Shown here: positions 1 to 22,346 of the stretch, in pieces
Position numbering within the stretch: position 1 is the first letter of the stretch
Layout of the letters: each line of letters opens with the position of its first letter
The notes under the pieces: generated by a model
Told to the model about the DNA's origin: nothing
Seen by the model: only the letters and a program-made list of their open reading frames with translations
Databases searched by the model: none
Origin: Mastigias papua
Taxonomy: Eukaryota > Cnidaria > Scyphozoa > Rhizostomeae > Mastigiidae
NCBI GenBank assembly: GCA_964019165.1
Contig: OZ025279.1
Location: 6,936,341-7,000,340, forward strand
Direction of reading: 5' to 3'
Length of the DNA stretch: 64,000 nucleotides
Program-made: the position numbers and the translations under genes

Positions 1-1046
1 GAGGGCATGCCCGCCCAGTTTGCGTTAGGATCACTTTCGTAATTTGTCCAGATTCGAGGAGGCGAGGTTTGAGTAGGTTGGAAATTTCTAGCAAGGTTTA
101 GTTCTTTGATATGTTACATCATTGCCGTTTGTCAACTTATAGTACTTGCATGTTTTATTGCTTTTGAGTCAATAGCATTTTCTAATATCTATCGAGACCT
201 TATTTCAACTATACTAGTTAGTTACGTATGAGAAAAACGATATTTTGAAAAATCTGAAATTTGGTTGTTGGGACTGAATTTCCATAGAAGAGCATAGCAG
301 TTCCATTTCACAAGACAGGTATGATTTGGCTTTTGAACATGGTGCAACCTTGAATAGAAACATGTTACAACAGTCTTAATAAGTGTAGGAAAACATAAGA
401 TTAATTGACAAAATGTGCATATATTGGTGTTCTGGATTTGAGTTTAGAAAATTGGGCTTAATGCCCACTGAAGAGAATGAAAGAAATAGAGCAATTCATC
501 ATCATACTATTGTAAATGTGAGAAAAAATCTGCTATTGAACAGCCTATTATAATTTAAGCAGTTTCATATTTTGGAATTATTGCATTAAAGGAAAGGAAA
601 AACCACCTTTTCGTAATTACCACTTTACTTTCAAGCATAAGTTTATAGTTAAATTTTTCTTCCTTGTTTATTAATACTACTCCGAACTGAATGAAAAGTT
701 TTGATAGTCATAATGCTTTACTGAAAATAGGTATTGACTTGGTTCTTCTAGTTTTTCTGGAAATTTTGTTTAATTGTCTAGAAATTTCTGCTACTTGAGA
801 GAAGAAATAGGCTCGTGTCTTTCAATTTTTGAAAATAACCAGCCCTCAGTCTAGTGTAGGTTGTCATTCTAAAAGGGTGTGGTCTGCGAATATGCCCTCA
901 ATCTGTGGTTGCTGGCGCCATCCCTGTTTGTGTCATATTATTTTGTGAACCATTAAGGACCTTTCGGTCAAATCCTAGAGGCCTTTGAATTATATGTATC
1001 ATCTGCTGACTTTCTTGAATGTAGATTTTGCTTCATTTCATTTTAG
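1..1046. other. AT-rich stretch upstream of first exon candidate
   Basis: I see no convincing exon, repeat or RNA gene here. It is probably intron of the SHOC1 gene, whose 5' part lies outside the window. A short stretch near 95-150 loosely resembles 47510-47570 (shared pieces such as TTTCTAGCAAG and ATCATTGCCGT), so a decayed dispersed repeat may be present. Confidence 0.35.
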
Positions 1047-1258
1047 AGTGTTCCAGTGACGTTCTTGCCTGCGAGTTGGCAATAGAAAAGACTTGCAGTG
1101 ATTTCAGTACCAAGAAGATGAATAAGAGTACTTCTGAAAGTCATTTTAGCACTAAAGACAAATTAGAAACTACTTCGGGTTTGTCAATATCTCAAAGATT
1201 AAACAGGATACAACATCTTGTGATCAAAGGTGATTTAACTAATGTCTTCAGTATCACT
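1047..1258 (+). CDS. Candidate upstream coding exon of the SHOC1 gene
   Basis: A CATTTTAG acceptor ends at 1046 and a GTAAGT donor starts at 1259. Between them one frame stays open for about 70 residues of polar, Ser/Thr/Lys-rich sequence (ending FSIT), as expected of the poorly conserved N-terminal part of SHOC1. The exon ends in phase 0 whereas the exon starting at 1597 needs one preceding base, so the two do not join directly. Either a small exon between them is missed, another acceptor is used, or this is a chance ORF. Assignment to SHOC1 rests on position and strand only. Confidence 0.35.
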
Positions 1259-1596
1259 GTAAGTGATCTATTTTGCAGCTCCTCACACATGTCATTAAGA
1301 CTGAATTCTTATGTCCATATGCAGACCACCATGATAATCAATCTCTGCAGCTATAATGTATTTTCATCCAATGTTTCAGCCTGATTGAGTGCCTAAAGAT
1401 ATTATCTTATGATCTGAAGCAATGTATAATAAACGCCCTAGATGATGCAAATATTTTCTACGTCACACACAATTGCATCAATATTTCAGAACGTGTGGCT
1501 TAATTCAAGCGTCAGTATTTCAGAATGTGTGGCTTAATTGAAATAATGAAACTCAACCAAGTAAGAAAACCCTCGTACAAAAATTTGATTTCGTAG

Positions 1597-13532
<11,936 letters not shown>

Positions 13533-15729
13533 GTGAGATACTTATTATTCCTAAATGCCTGATTTCAAGATAGCAAACCTCTTATGTTTGTGTATACACA
13601 TCCATACGTTCACAAGGTGGCATAACGCGCCCTCGTTATCTAGGGAGGGGGTTGCAAATCAACTGTAATATACTGGCAGGAATCCTACAAAATTTGTGAT
13701 CTACTGACAGGAACCCAAGTAAAGTCTTTTTAAAGTTTCAGGGGTGAGAATTATGAATAAACTTATACTCAAAGATATTTACATGGACGGTGTCAATTTG
13801 TTACGTATAGGGGTCTGATATCCTCTGGTAGCGACGATTGAGGACCCAAATTGGATGGGTCTGAGGAAACAGCAAGTTTTTGTATTTTTGTCTTCTAGAA
13901 TAAATTAGAAATAATTCTCCTAGACTAAAATCTTACTGATTAGTACAATAACCAAGCATGGATCTAGGAAAGAGCGTACGTAGAAGAATATGGATGGGAG
14001 TTAAAGGCCTTACCTCCCTCAGTGGTGCCGTGCCGTATTTAGTATTGGGTGCATGTGCATTAACAAATACTGCCCTTACAATAGTTGGTATTCCTTTGAG
14101 CACTTCATATATATGCACAAGACTAATGAATGCTGATGAGCAAAGAGTCAGTGGCCAAGTTTTTGCCAACATGCACACACCTCCGCAAGCTACGTCCCTG
14201 CGTTCACTCACAGATTGCAAAATGTTCTCCTGTTAACTTTCTACCAAATATGTTTCAAAATTTCACTATAATATGATATGGTTGGTATGATTTATGAGGA
14301 GGATTTGTGACAATCATGATCAAATACATTGATGATTATGACGTCAGTGGCGTGGCCTTGATTGGATATATCTATATCCACTGTGGCTAGAACTGAACAT
14401 TTCTTTAAAACAGATAGATACTTGTGGATAAATTCTCGGAGTTTTAAGAATTTTTGGGTAAATTCGTTATTTGGGTAATTTTTGGGTAAACTTGCATTCG
14501 GCATTCATAAACTTCTCCATATAATTTGCTATATTACATTTGAACTATTCCTGTACGTTCCATGTCGCGACAGAATAAGAGAAAAGAATTTGCGGCCCTA
14601 TAGACTTATTCTCTAACAGTTCATGGCATTTTTAGTGGAATTTCCACTTGTAGAAACACTTCTCAAAAGATTCGCAATAGATGGGGAAAAGTTTTATGAC
14701 CACGATGCCCTTTAGACACAGTAGTAGAAAGAAGGCAACAATCATTCCATGATCACAATGTTAAAATCATAATTTATTTTACATGTTACTGGAACAACTT
14801 TATAGTGTGCCATTCTATCCTTGAAAGAGTTCACGAGTGAGCAAAATCAACTAGGGAGACTTTTTAACTATGCCAGTCATTTCTGGGATAGCATTGGACT
14901 TACTGAGAATTTTAGCATGCTACAAAGTGCCCTGTAACACTTAGCGAAAATTGATCTTGCTAAGCCTTTCTCAGGTCTGGTTGGTTTAGTCAAGATTACT
15001 AAACTAGATACTCGATAAATTATCTCTGAAATTATTGTTTTCCTAGCTTCCCCAAGACTGCAAGGTGAGTAAGACAATAGTTGCTATTGCCAACTGTCCT
15101 TGCCCAAACGACATTCTGCTTAGTTTTGGCACTTGGTGATGATAATGATAATAATGTCAATTATTATAACAATGTCAACAATAATAGCAATGGTACTGCT
15201 GAAAGCAATAATATTCCTGTGCATTCAGGAGTTTTCTTGAATAAGACATCAATCCTTTTAGGACCCTAAAGAAACAGTTCTGGAATTAGACATGCTGTAT
15301 CTGGAATAGAATGGTTGCATTTTGTCGTTTAAGTTGATTTCATGCTTTGCAAGGATTATTCTAATGAGGCTACGTTCTGTCTACCGAGTCCAAACCTTTG
15401 AAGAAATAGACCCCATTGCTGTTATACCTTAAGTCGTCAATGTGACCAACCACAGGATGGTGAAAACCTTTTTATAGGGTGATGCTTTTACATAGATTGC
15501 TCTCTTAATATTGTGTAGAAAAGGGTTTTGAAAATGATCATTTTATTTGGCATGTGTCGGGTACTTTTATAAGCCCCTCCCCCTCGAGTAAGTTCCGATT
15601 CAAGTATCCTGCAAAACGTCGCATTGCAACGGTATTTGTCGATCAGCTCCTCAGAGACTGCATTCTATCACTAGATGTGTTTTCATTGTATTCCAATACG
15701 TTCCTCCTTGAGCATGTTGAATTGTTCCG
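13533..15729. other. SHOC1 intron (part), nothing recognised
   Basis: Part of the large intron after the last well-supported SHOC1 exon. ORFs on opposite strands overlap at 13933-14236, but neither shows a domain I know or usable splice signals. A short run of AAT/AAC repeats lies near 15137-15215. I see no RNA gene. Confidence 0.3.
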
Positions 15730-15732
15730 TTA

Positions 15733-16778
15733 GGGAGCTGTCATAAAGTATGGCCGGGAGGGGGTGGAGGGGAAATGGAAAAATGAGTCAAAAATTTCAA
15801 ACCCCCACAAGTTTCCTGGAGAAAATTTCATACCCCATTAAAAATATTCTAAAAATTTTCATACCCCATCCATGCAAGATGATAGTAACTTTCGAGCAAA
15901 AGACATAAAACGGATTGAAAACACCACTGTTCACCTTACAAAATTGCAGAACAAGATATCAAAGTGCAAAGCTGAAATTACAAAGCAAAGAAACCTATTG
16001 TTCAACATAGATCACGTCATGAAACCTTGGAAGGCAAATGAGCTCAATTTTTATGATGTTTGCCTCAAGCAGCTGGGTGAAAAGGCTTCCCAAATTGCCA
16101 TTGTGATTGGAAAACTTCAATCTCTTGCCGGTAGGTTACGTCAGAAATTTTTCAGAATTGACATAGAAGGATCTGAAAAAGCCAGAGCTGCTAAGAGGAA
16201 GCAGGAAAATGCAGCAAAGGCAAAGAAGGAAAAAGAAAGCAGGCTCAGAAGCAAAGCTGTAGAGGTGATAAAGATTTTGGCCCCAAAGAGGACCATTGAT
16301 GAAGAGAAAGTTATGAGAAACATAAAAGAGCTTGGATCATTCAATGTGGCTGATGACATCAAGGATTCAAATCAGTTGCTTCCAAGATTTCATTTGAAGA
16401 CATTGTCCTATTTAATAGAGCAAGGGATTTTTGTTGAAAATGCCAAGACAAAGGCAATTGCCATACGAGACAGGCTGGAGAGAGAAATGGAAAAAACAAA
16501 AGAAGGAAATTTGAAGAAGAAGGAAACAAAAAAAAAGAATAGTGGAACATGAAAAAAAGCAGATGTCATTGTATGCTGCATTTAACAAAGTGATGGAAAA
16601 ACCAGACTGTTGAGAACACTTGCAGTTTTATTTTTGTGATTTATACTTCAGAAAGATTTCATACCCCAACTATTTTGTGCTCAGAATTTTCGTACCCCAT
16701 CAAAATCTTGCTTAGAAATTTGGTACCCCGGTGCCTTTCCCTCCGCCCCCCTCCCGGCCATTCTTTATGACAGCTCCC
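15733..16778 (+). mobile_element. 1,046-bp inverted-repeat element with TTA duplication and an internal ORF
   Basis: The termini are inverted repeats of about 45 bp. The left end starts GGGAGCTGTCATAAAG and the right end closes with CTTTATGACAGCTCCC; the match continues through GGCCGGGAGGGGG with few mismatches. Both ends are flanked by TTA (15730-15732 and 16779-16781), the 3-bp duplication typical of PIF/Harbinger elements. Just inside both ends lie copies of TTTCATACCCCAT-like sequence, all in the same orientation (three left, three right). The only ORF is 15872-16552, which is not a recognisable transposase, so the element is probably non-autonomous. It sits in a SHOC1 intron. A Harbinger transposase relic lies 2.6 kb downstream. 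Confidence 0.8.
15872..16552 (+). CDS. 226-residue lysine-rich coiled-coil protein of unknown function inside the element
   Basis: An intact ORF fills most of the inverted-repeat element. The predicted protein has heptad-like stretches at about residues 10-45 and 60-95. A very basic, Ala/Lys/Glu-rich helix covers about 95-135, a more ordinary segment about 135-200, and a Lys-rich tail the end (KKKETKKKNSGT). There are no transmembrane segments, no cysteine pairs, no DDE triad and no clear Myb/SANT pattern. I do not recognise the family. The absence of stops over 226 codons in an otherwise decayed AT-rich intron suggests recent insertion or selection. It could be an element-encoded accessory DNA-binding protein, a captured host sequence, or the remaining 3' exon of a larger element gene. 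The start ATG is the first in frame; upstream exons cannot be excluded. Confidence 0.55.
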   Translation: MQDDSNFRAKDIKRIENTTVHLTKLQNKISKCKAEITKQRNLLFNIDHVMKPWKANELNFYDVCLKQLGEKASQIAIVIGKLQSLAGRLRQKFFRIDIEGSEKARAAKRKQENAAKAKKEKESRLRSKAVEVIKILAPKRTIDEEKVMRNIKELGSFNVADDIKDSNQLLPRFHLKTLSYLIEQGIFVENAKTKAIAIRDRLEREMEKTKEGNLKKKETKKKNSGT

Positions 16779-17710
16779 TTAGGCCCTTTGAATTGTCACT
16801 TAGATAACTCACTTGATGTTGGATAGACCCATAGTTAGTATTTCATAAAAATTCGAGTTCTTTTTAGGGGTACTGCTTAGGTTGCCTTTGAAAATGCTTT
16901 GAAATGCGTAAATAATACAAGTAGAGCTTAGATGCTTTGAAATACGTACGTCATACAAGTATACACTTATGCACACTATGCAAACAAATAAAAGATTATG
17001 AAGATTTGCGACAAAACTTTATTCACAAGGACCTACCCGGTCTACTCATAGCCCACAGCTGTCTGTACATCACATACAGTATAGGGGTAGAGCCTATGAA
17101 CGTCACCCCCTGCATGTATCTTCGTGTTACAGTGTTACAAAGAGGCAGGAACACATGTTGACGTTATCTGGACCAGTCGGTGTCAACGATGACCCAAGCG
17201 CAGCGTGAAATAGGAGGAGTTTATTAGGGTAAAAAAGGCTAATTTGGTGGCAAGATATTTTTATACCCTTCCTCGTGTAAGTAGTCAGGTTTCACTTTTG
17301 CATAAATGTAATACCAGTTGGTGCCGCTGATTTTACAACGTCCAGGGAGCCGTCCAGGTATGCACGCTTTAAGGGTAGGTGGGAGGGTATAACCAGAAGC
17401 GTACGTACGGTGCAATTACTTCAAAAAGTAATAACTTAATGCATTTTTTCCTCACTTCGTAAAAAGTTGTCGTTAAAAAATGGCAATATTTGTCAAGAAA
17501 TATCAAACAAACCTTCGTACCTTCGTACAGAAGTAGGTGGCTAAGTTAAGTCAAAGCTTACGAATGACCCCCAGAATGAAAGGTCCTGTGATGAGATATA
17601 GCCAACAGTGCAGATACATGAAACAACAGAGAAAATAGCTATAGATCCTCTACACTGGTAGCGGGGTTGGAACTCTACCTCAAAACCTTAAAAAATTCAA
17701 TGACTAAGCT

Positions 17711-17905
17711 CAGGGCGGACCGGCAGAGGCTGCCTGGTTAAGATCGCATCCTGGGCCCACCCTGCCTATTTTCTTTTTGAACCCCATATTTCCCCTGTAA
17801 TGCATAGTTCTCAGCTCTTATCTAGCTATTTTGCAAAGTTTCATGCCCAATACAATCCCCTGTATATAGCAGCATCCCGGAGAAAAAGCTGCCAATCCAC
17901 CCTTG
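17711..17905. mobile_element. hAT-like MITE, 195 bp, eroded
   Basis: The left end is CAGGGCGGACCGGCAG and the right end TGCCAATCCACCCTTG, an imperfect inverted repeat of the CAGGGGCGGACTGGC type. The flanks share only the first five of eight bases (ACTAAGCT against ACTAATCG), so the duplication is worn. A related copy lies at 26881-27059. No coding capacity. Confidence 0.55.
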
Positions 17906-18168
17906 ACTAATCGGATGAAATGGAAAGCTACCAGAATGAAAGTGACTAAAATTGAACGAGAACAGAGGCAAAATGTTTGAAAGATACCACATTTGCTATC
18001 ACTGATAGTATCAGGTGATCAAGAAAGTGAGAGGAAAGACTGATTGCGTACCTGCTCAAACACACAGTTTCCGTGTCATGCTTGGATGTATCTAAGTTGC
18101 TATATTTTCAAAAATAATGGGGTATATTGCTTAGATACTATTCTTATATGCACCATTTTCTTTTCTAG

Positions 18169-18217
18169 GGCTGGTGCAGCTCTCTTGGATCACAAAAAAG
18201 TGTCAATAAGTGTATAG
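18169..18217 (+). CDS. Candidate downstream SHOC1 exon
   Basis: A TTTTCTAG acceptor and GTGAGT donor enclose 49 nt that continue in phase 0 from the exon ending at 13532, reading GWCSSLGSQKSVNKCI. The phase fit and both splice sites are the only support. It would end in phase 1, and I could not find a convincing terminal exon after it. Confidence 0.35.
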
Positions 18218-19393
18218 GTGAGTAAGTTTTCGCTCCCATGAAGAGAATTTTGCACGTGAATAGAAACCCATTAGCGTTAATTTCAATGGAGATTTTTGTA
18301 TGTATTTCGATTTGTTCTATTTCGTTAATAATTTACAATACATAATTACTAATTAACTATACATACACCTGACACTACCCAGCTACAGAAACGATACCCC
18401 TAGGAGTAAAATATCATGTCTACCTAGGGGTCAATAATATAGATATAAGAAATAAAATAACACTCAAGCTTTAAGGTGCCTTGCAATACAATAATTGCAA
18501 GTGATGTATTAACATAAGTATAACACATAACACAAAAGCTTTAGGTCAAGGTACCTTGCAACAAAGTAATTGCCAGTCGATTTTGCCAAGATCGTCCAAC
18601 TATATGCCAAAACGTCCACTGATTTACCTCAATTGAGAACATTGGCCTCTCCAAACTTGTTAAAATCTGCCACTGGTCAAGTTGAGATAATAGCAAGACG
18701 ATAGGAACATAGTATGATAGGAGATAGATCACAAGACTTCTTCAATGCTATCGGGGGCTAATTCGAGGATTAACGATTTTTTCATTTTGTACATAGGCAC
18801 TAAGTATACAAAAATTATATTTTCATATGTTTCAATAGCAGTCGGAAGAGTTACTATCAGTGCTGCACTTTGAAGATTTGGGAACCTACTATTGATATTC
18901 ATATATCTAGGTACACCATCAACTGTACGCTTGACTCCTTCCAAGAAGAGGAGATTAACATTTGAGAAAGACCCAAACTCAAGAAATGGTCAAACGAGAC
19001 TCTCATTTGTCTGAAGATGCAATTCTTCTACAATAGAAGATCCCAATACTGTTCATGATACTCATATGAAAAGTTGTTTCTGGTTTGTAAAAGAGACTAG
19101 TTATTTTTACTCGTTCCTTTCTATAAGCAAAGGGACGACGGACGACAGTGTCAGATTCTTCTTGAAAATGCAGTTGATATTGATCACGTGAACCAGTAAA
19201 ACAGAATATCATTGTCATGATGCTTCTATCATTTGGTTGTAGACCGTTTCAGAAGGAGGTCTCAGGGCAATGTGAATGACCAAGAATTCATTTCATAAAT
19301 GTTTGAAGATCGTCAACCATTTCATGTGGCATTTTAAGTTCTATGACAAATGTCTCCTAGTTGGGCGTGAAGTCATCGGACAATTCAATTCAA

Positions 19394-19812
19394 TCATGGT
19401 AATCCATGCAACCAACTCGGATGCAGTCCTAGGTAATTCCAAAGACAGAGACCCCTCATAGGCAAATTTGCTGCACGACAAACATCCTTGATGATATAGA
19501 AAACAGATTCTCTGTTTAAGCGAAATTTAACGTGCAATGATCTGAACAATTCTCTAGTTGCAAGAAAGCGTGTTATAACGGCTAGTCTTACTGACAAACT
19601 TATTGGTCTACCAAATTTTGTTGTTTTCTTTGAGCTATTTGGCTGTCCGAAGCGCAATATTTGTTGAAGCTGCTTTGTAAAGCTTCCTTATCTTCTCCTC
19701 TTCGTTGTTCAGAGCCTCTGATAATAAGATAGCGAAAACTGCTTCTCTCTTCACCTCCATTACTGACTTTGATTTTCCCATCACTTATCAGTAGAGACAG
19801 CAGCAACAACAA
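19394..19812 (-). pseudogene. PIF/Harbinger transposase relic (N-terminal part)
   Basis: On the minus strand the frame ending near 19394 reads VRLAVITRFLATRELFRSLH, then KFRLNRESV and IIKDVC. This matches the conserved pre-catalytic block of PIF/Harbinger transposases (LA-TLRFLATG-SFRSL, FRI, VC). A second frame at 19600-19812 supplies an upstream basic segment, so at least one frameshift separates them. The catalytic DDE residues are not visible. Two further minus-strand open stretches at 18729-18944 and 19003-19218 may be later parts, but I cannot confirm that. Confidence 0.65.
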
Positions 19813-20702
19813 ATGATTTTGTCAGACACGTTTGGCCAAACAAATTTCGTGCCACAGAACCTTACTAACAAATGCTTTTCGTTCATGCAACAATGTCATA
19901 TGACAATGTGTCCTAGTTTGGCCGGGCCTTAACTGGCACTCCGAGATATTCAGTGGGCTCCTTATATTAGGGTAGGCATGTTTGAACAGTCAGAATCTTT
20001 GGTTAACTCCACGACAGTCACCACGACTCTTAATGGCCCCTCCCAGTGCACTTTAGGTTGTTGACGCTAGTTCTAAAGTATTACATGTGTACGGATATGT
20101 TGCTTGGCCGTAAGATTTACTTTGATTTATATGTTAAATCATGATTACTAGAATAATATAGCACTTGCTAGTAGTTATAACAAGTGTTATACGAAAGTTA
20201 CACAGTACATTACTTTCAAATGCAAACGTGCTAATCAGATATGTTAGAAACTGAACAGTCAAATAAGCGTATGTTTTTATGAGTCTGCCTGAGTGTACGA
20301 CTGCGTGCGACGCGCATGTATTGACTTCCTCGAAAATCCGTACTTTGCGTGCAAATACTTAACTCCATAGAGAGTCTTATAATGAATGAGGAAAATGTAT
20401 AACGATTTCATTTTTTGCTAGTAGAGAAAAGCCTGTGTTTTAGCGATAATTCTAGTTTCCTCATAGGACTAACTCTCTTCTAGTAAACAAAGAGAGTAAT
20501 AGATATGGGCGGATATTCAACAGCCAGGATTCGTCCCATGAAAACAACATAATTTCTCCAAGCAATAGGCAACATTAGTGATTTCATTGTTTTGCACAGT
20601 GCAATACGCTGCTCCATACCGTATTACGCTGTCTAGAAAATACGTATGTTTTAATCATATTGACTGCCACTGTAGTATTGAAGTTCCAAATGATGTGATA
20701 CG

Positions 20703-21380
20703 ATGGAGGCAAGAGCGAAACTTAGACATCAACGCTCGCAATCAGAAATTATGATTAGCGATGTAGTCAAGCTTGAAAGGCTTAACCGTCCTCATAGTAT
20801 AAGCCACCTTCAAGCCACATCAGTAAATCGTCTTTACAAGGTAGCTGGTTGTGAAAACTTGCTTGATTCAGTTCCGAGAGGTAGGCCAAGATCGTGGACG
20901 TGGCATGGTACTGAGACAGAACCAGACAAAGGCGTTTTCTCCATTGAAAATGACAACATAAGATCTGTCTCGATAAAGACATACAGTGAAGAAAGCATCT
21001 TGGAGGACGAAGATGGGGATGTTAACTGCAACTCTAGGAAAAACTCGGCTTTGGCTTCTGGCCTTAAACTGGAAAAGAGCACTGTGAAGGACATTATATC
21101 GGACGTTCTTGTGACAGAATTCTTGAACAGGGAGTATCACTGTGAAGTAGCAGCGGAGCATTGTGCTCTTGTTAGTCAAAGGATACAATCGTCGGTGCGA
21201 AGCATACTAGATGTTGACGTAAAGATTGTAGCAACTGTTCATTTGGGCGAACAAAAGGGTCAAGCCGTTGAGATTTCATGTCAATGTTTATGGGACCCTG
21301 AAAGAGACAACCTAGTTACTGTCAGTTTTCAAGATGAGTCACAGTTCGCCATTTGTACAGTGTTTATTGTGCATGCATAG
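20703..21380 (+). CDS. TCTEX1D: Tctex1 domain-containing protein, dynein light chain family
   Basis: A single-exon ORF of 225 residues with a good translation context (A at -3, G at +4). Residues 1-115 are polar and Ser/Arg-rich and probably disordered. Residues 115-225 form a Tctex-1 domain: an N-terminal amphipathic helix region (VKDIISDVLVTEFLNREY), then the family pattern V-A-HLGEQKGQAVEISC-CLWD-ERDN-VTVSFQDES-F, ending ICTVFIVHA. Tctex-1 proteins are light chains or relatives that bind dynein intermediate chains. The members with a long N-terminal extension (TCTEX1D/DYNLT group) are often ciliary. Full length for the family, with no break. The lack of introns may mean a retrocopy, or the gene may have a 5' non-coding exon. 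Confidence 0.85.
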   Translation: MEARAKLRHQRSQSEIMISDVVKLERLNRPHSISHLQATSVNRLYKVAGCENLLDSVPRGRPRSWTWHGTETEPDKGVFSIENDNIRSVSIKTYSEESILEDEDGDVNCNSRKNSALASGLKLEKSTVKDIISDVLVTEFLNREYHCEVAAEHCALVSQRIQSSVRSILDVDVKIVATVHLGEQKGQAVEISCQCLWDPERDNLVTVSFQDESQFAICTVFIVHA

Positions 21381-21763
21381 TGTTTGGCATTTAAACGTTA
21401 TTTCCATCCATATCATGAGTAAGACATTCTTTAATATCGTTACGGCATTATTGCAGATCCATGTCTCGATATTTGTATGCAACCTTACATTTTAAATTCT
21501 GTATGCTGTGTATAAAGCTGAAATAGCAGATATACCTAATTTTTCCCATAATGCCGTGTCCTATGTGCATCCCATGAAGCCTACGCCAGAGGTACCCAGC
21601 CGCTGACCCAGCGTTGGCCATGCTCTTCCCTCAGCATACTGGCGTGAGATTTTAGCCTTTGTAAACGGGACTATGACAGTACATTGACTTGCTTGTGGTA
21701 TCTTGACATGACGGCAAAAATTGCCAGATAAATCTCCAGCGTGAGCTTTTTAGAGAATGCGCG

Positions 21764-22159
21764 GGCGCTAATGTACTTTCGCACCTCTCATCGATAACAG
21801 GGGGCTAGCCCCATAAATTATACACCATTCGATAGCTCTTCATCTGTACATTCATATGCTACCCCATTTACCCCATAGGGTAAGGGTTAGGGTAAGAGTT
21901 AGGGCAAAGGGTAAGGGTTAGCGTTAGTTATTTCATGTCAGCCATTATGAATATAAGTCAATACGTACGATATTCATAATGGCGGACATGAAATAACTAA
22001 CGCTAACCCTGATCCTAACCCCTACCCTAACCCTGACCCTTACCCTATGGGGTAAATGGGGTAGCATATGAATGCACAGATAAAGAGCTATCGAATGGTG
22101 TATAATTTATGGGGTTAGCCCTCTGTTATCGATGAGAGGTGCGAAAGTACATTAGCGCC
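21764..22159. mobile_element. 396-bp foldback element with 9-bp target duplication (Mutator/Rehavkus-like)
   Basis: The two halves are near-perfect inverted complements. The left end is GGCGCTAATGTACTTTCGCA and the right end TGCGAAAGTACATTAGCGCC. Pairing runs inward through CCATAAATTATACACCATTC and ATGTC-GCCATTATGAATAT to a short centre near 21965. It is flanked on both sides by the perfect 9-bp direct repeat GAATGCGCG (21755-21763 and 22160-22168). A 9-bp duplication with long inverted repeats fits Mutator- or Rehavkus-like elements. Each arm carries a block of telomere-like GGGTTAGGGTAAGGG repeats (about 21873-21925 and its complement near 22000-22045). No ORF. Confidence 0.85.
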
Positions 22160-22184
22160 GAATGCGCGAAGGTGCTTTGTAATG

Positions 22185-22338
22185 CAGGCCCGTAGCCAAG
22201 GGGGGCCTGGGGGGCAAGGCCCCCTGAATTTTTGAAATTTGACTCTGTGCCTCCCCTTAAAACATGAATTATATAGATATATGTATTATATATATTGGCT
22301 GTGCCCCCCCCTGTGACTTCAAGCTGGCTACGGGCCTG
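22185..22338. mobile_element. hAT-type MITE, 154 bp, copy 1
   Basis: Terminal inverted repeats CAGGCCCGTAGCCA and TGGCTACGGGCCTG are flanked by the perfect 8-bp direct repeat TTGTAATG (22177-22184 and 22339-22346), the hAT signature. Inside are C/G-rich subterminal stretches (AAGGCCCCCTG and GGCTGTGCCCCCC) and an AT-rich core. The same family recurs at 30624-31034. It starts only 25 bp after the foldback element ends. Confidence 0.9.
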
Positions 22339-22346
22339 TTGTAATG

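Noticed and set aside
13933..14236. Overlapping ORFs of 92-95 codons on opposite strands
   Set aside because: Neither has a recognisable domain, and one is the mirror of the other. They lie in an intron with no splice-site support.
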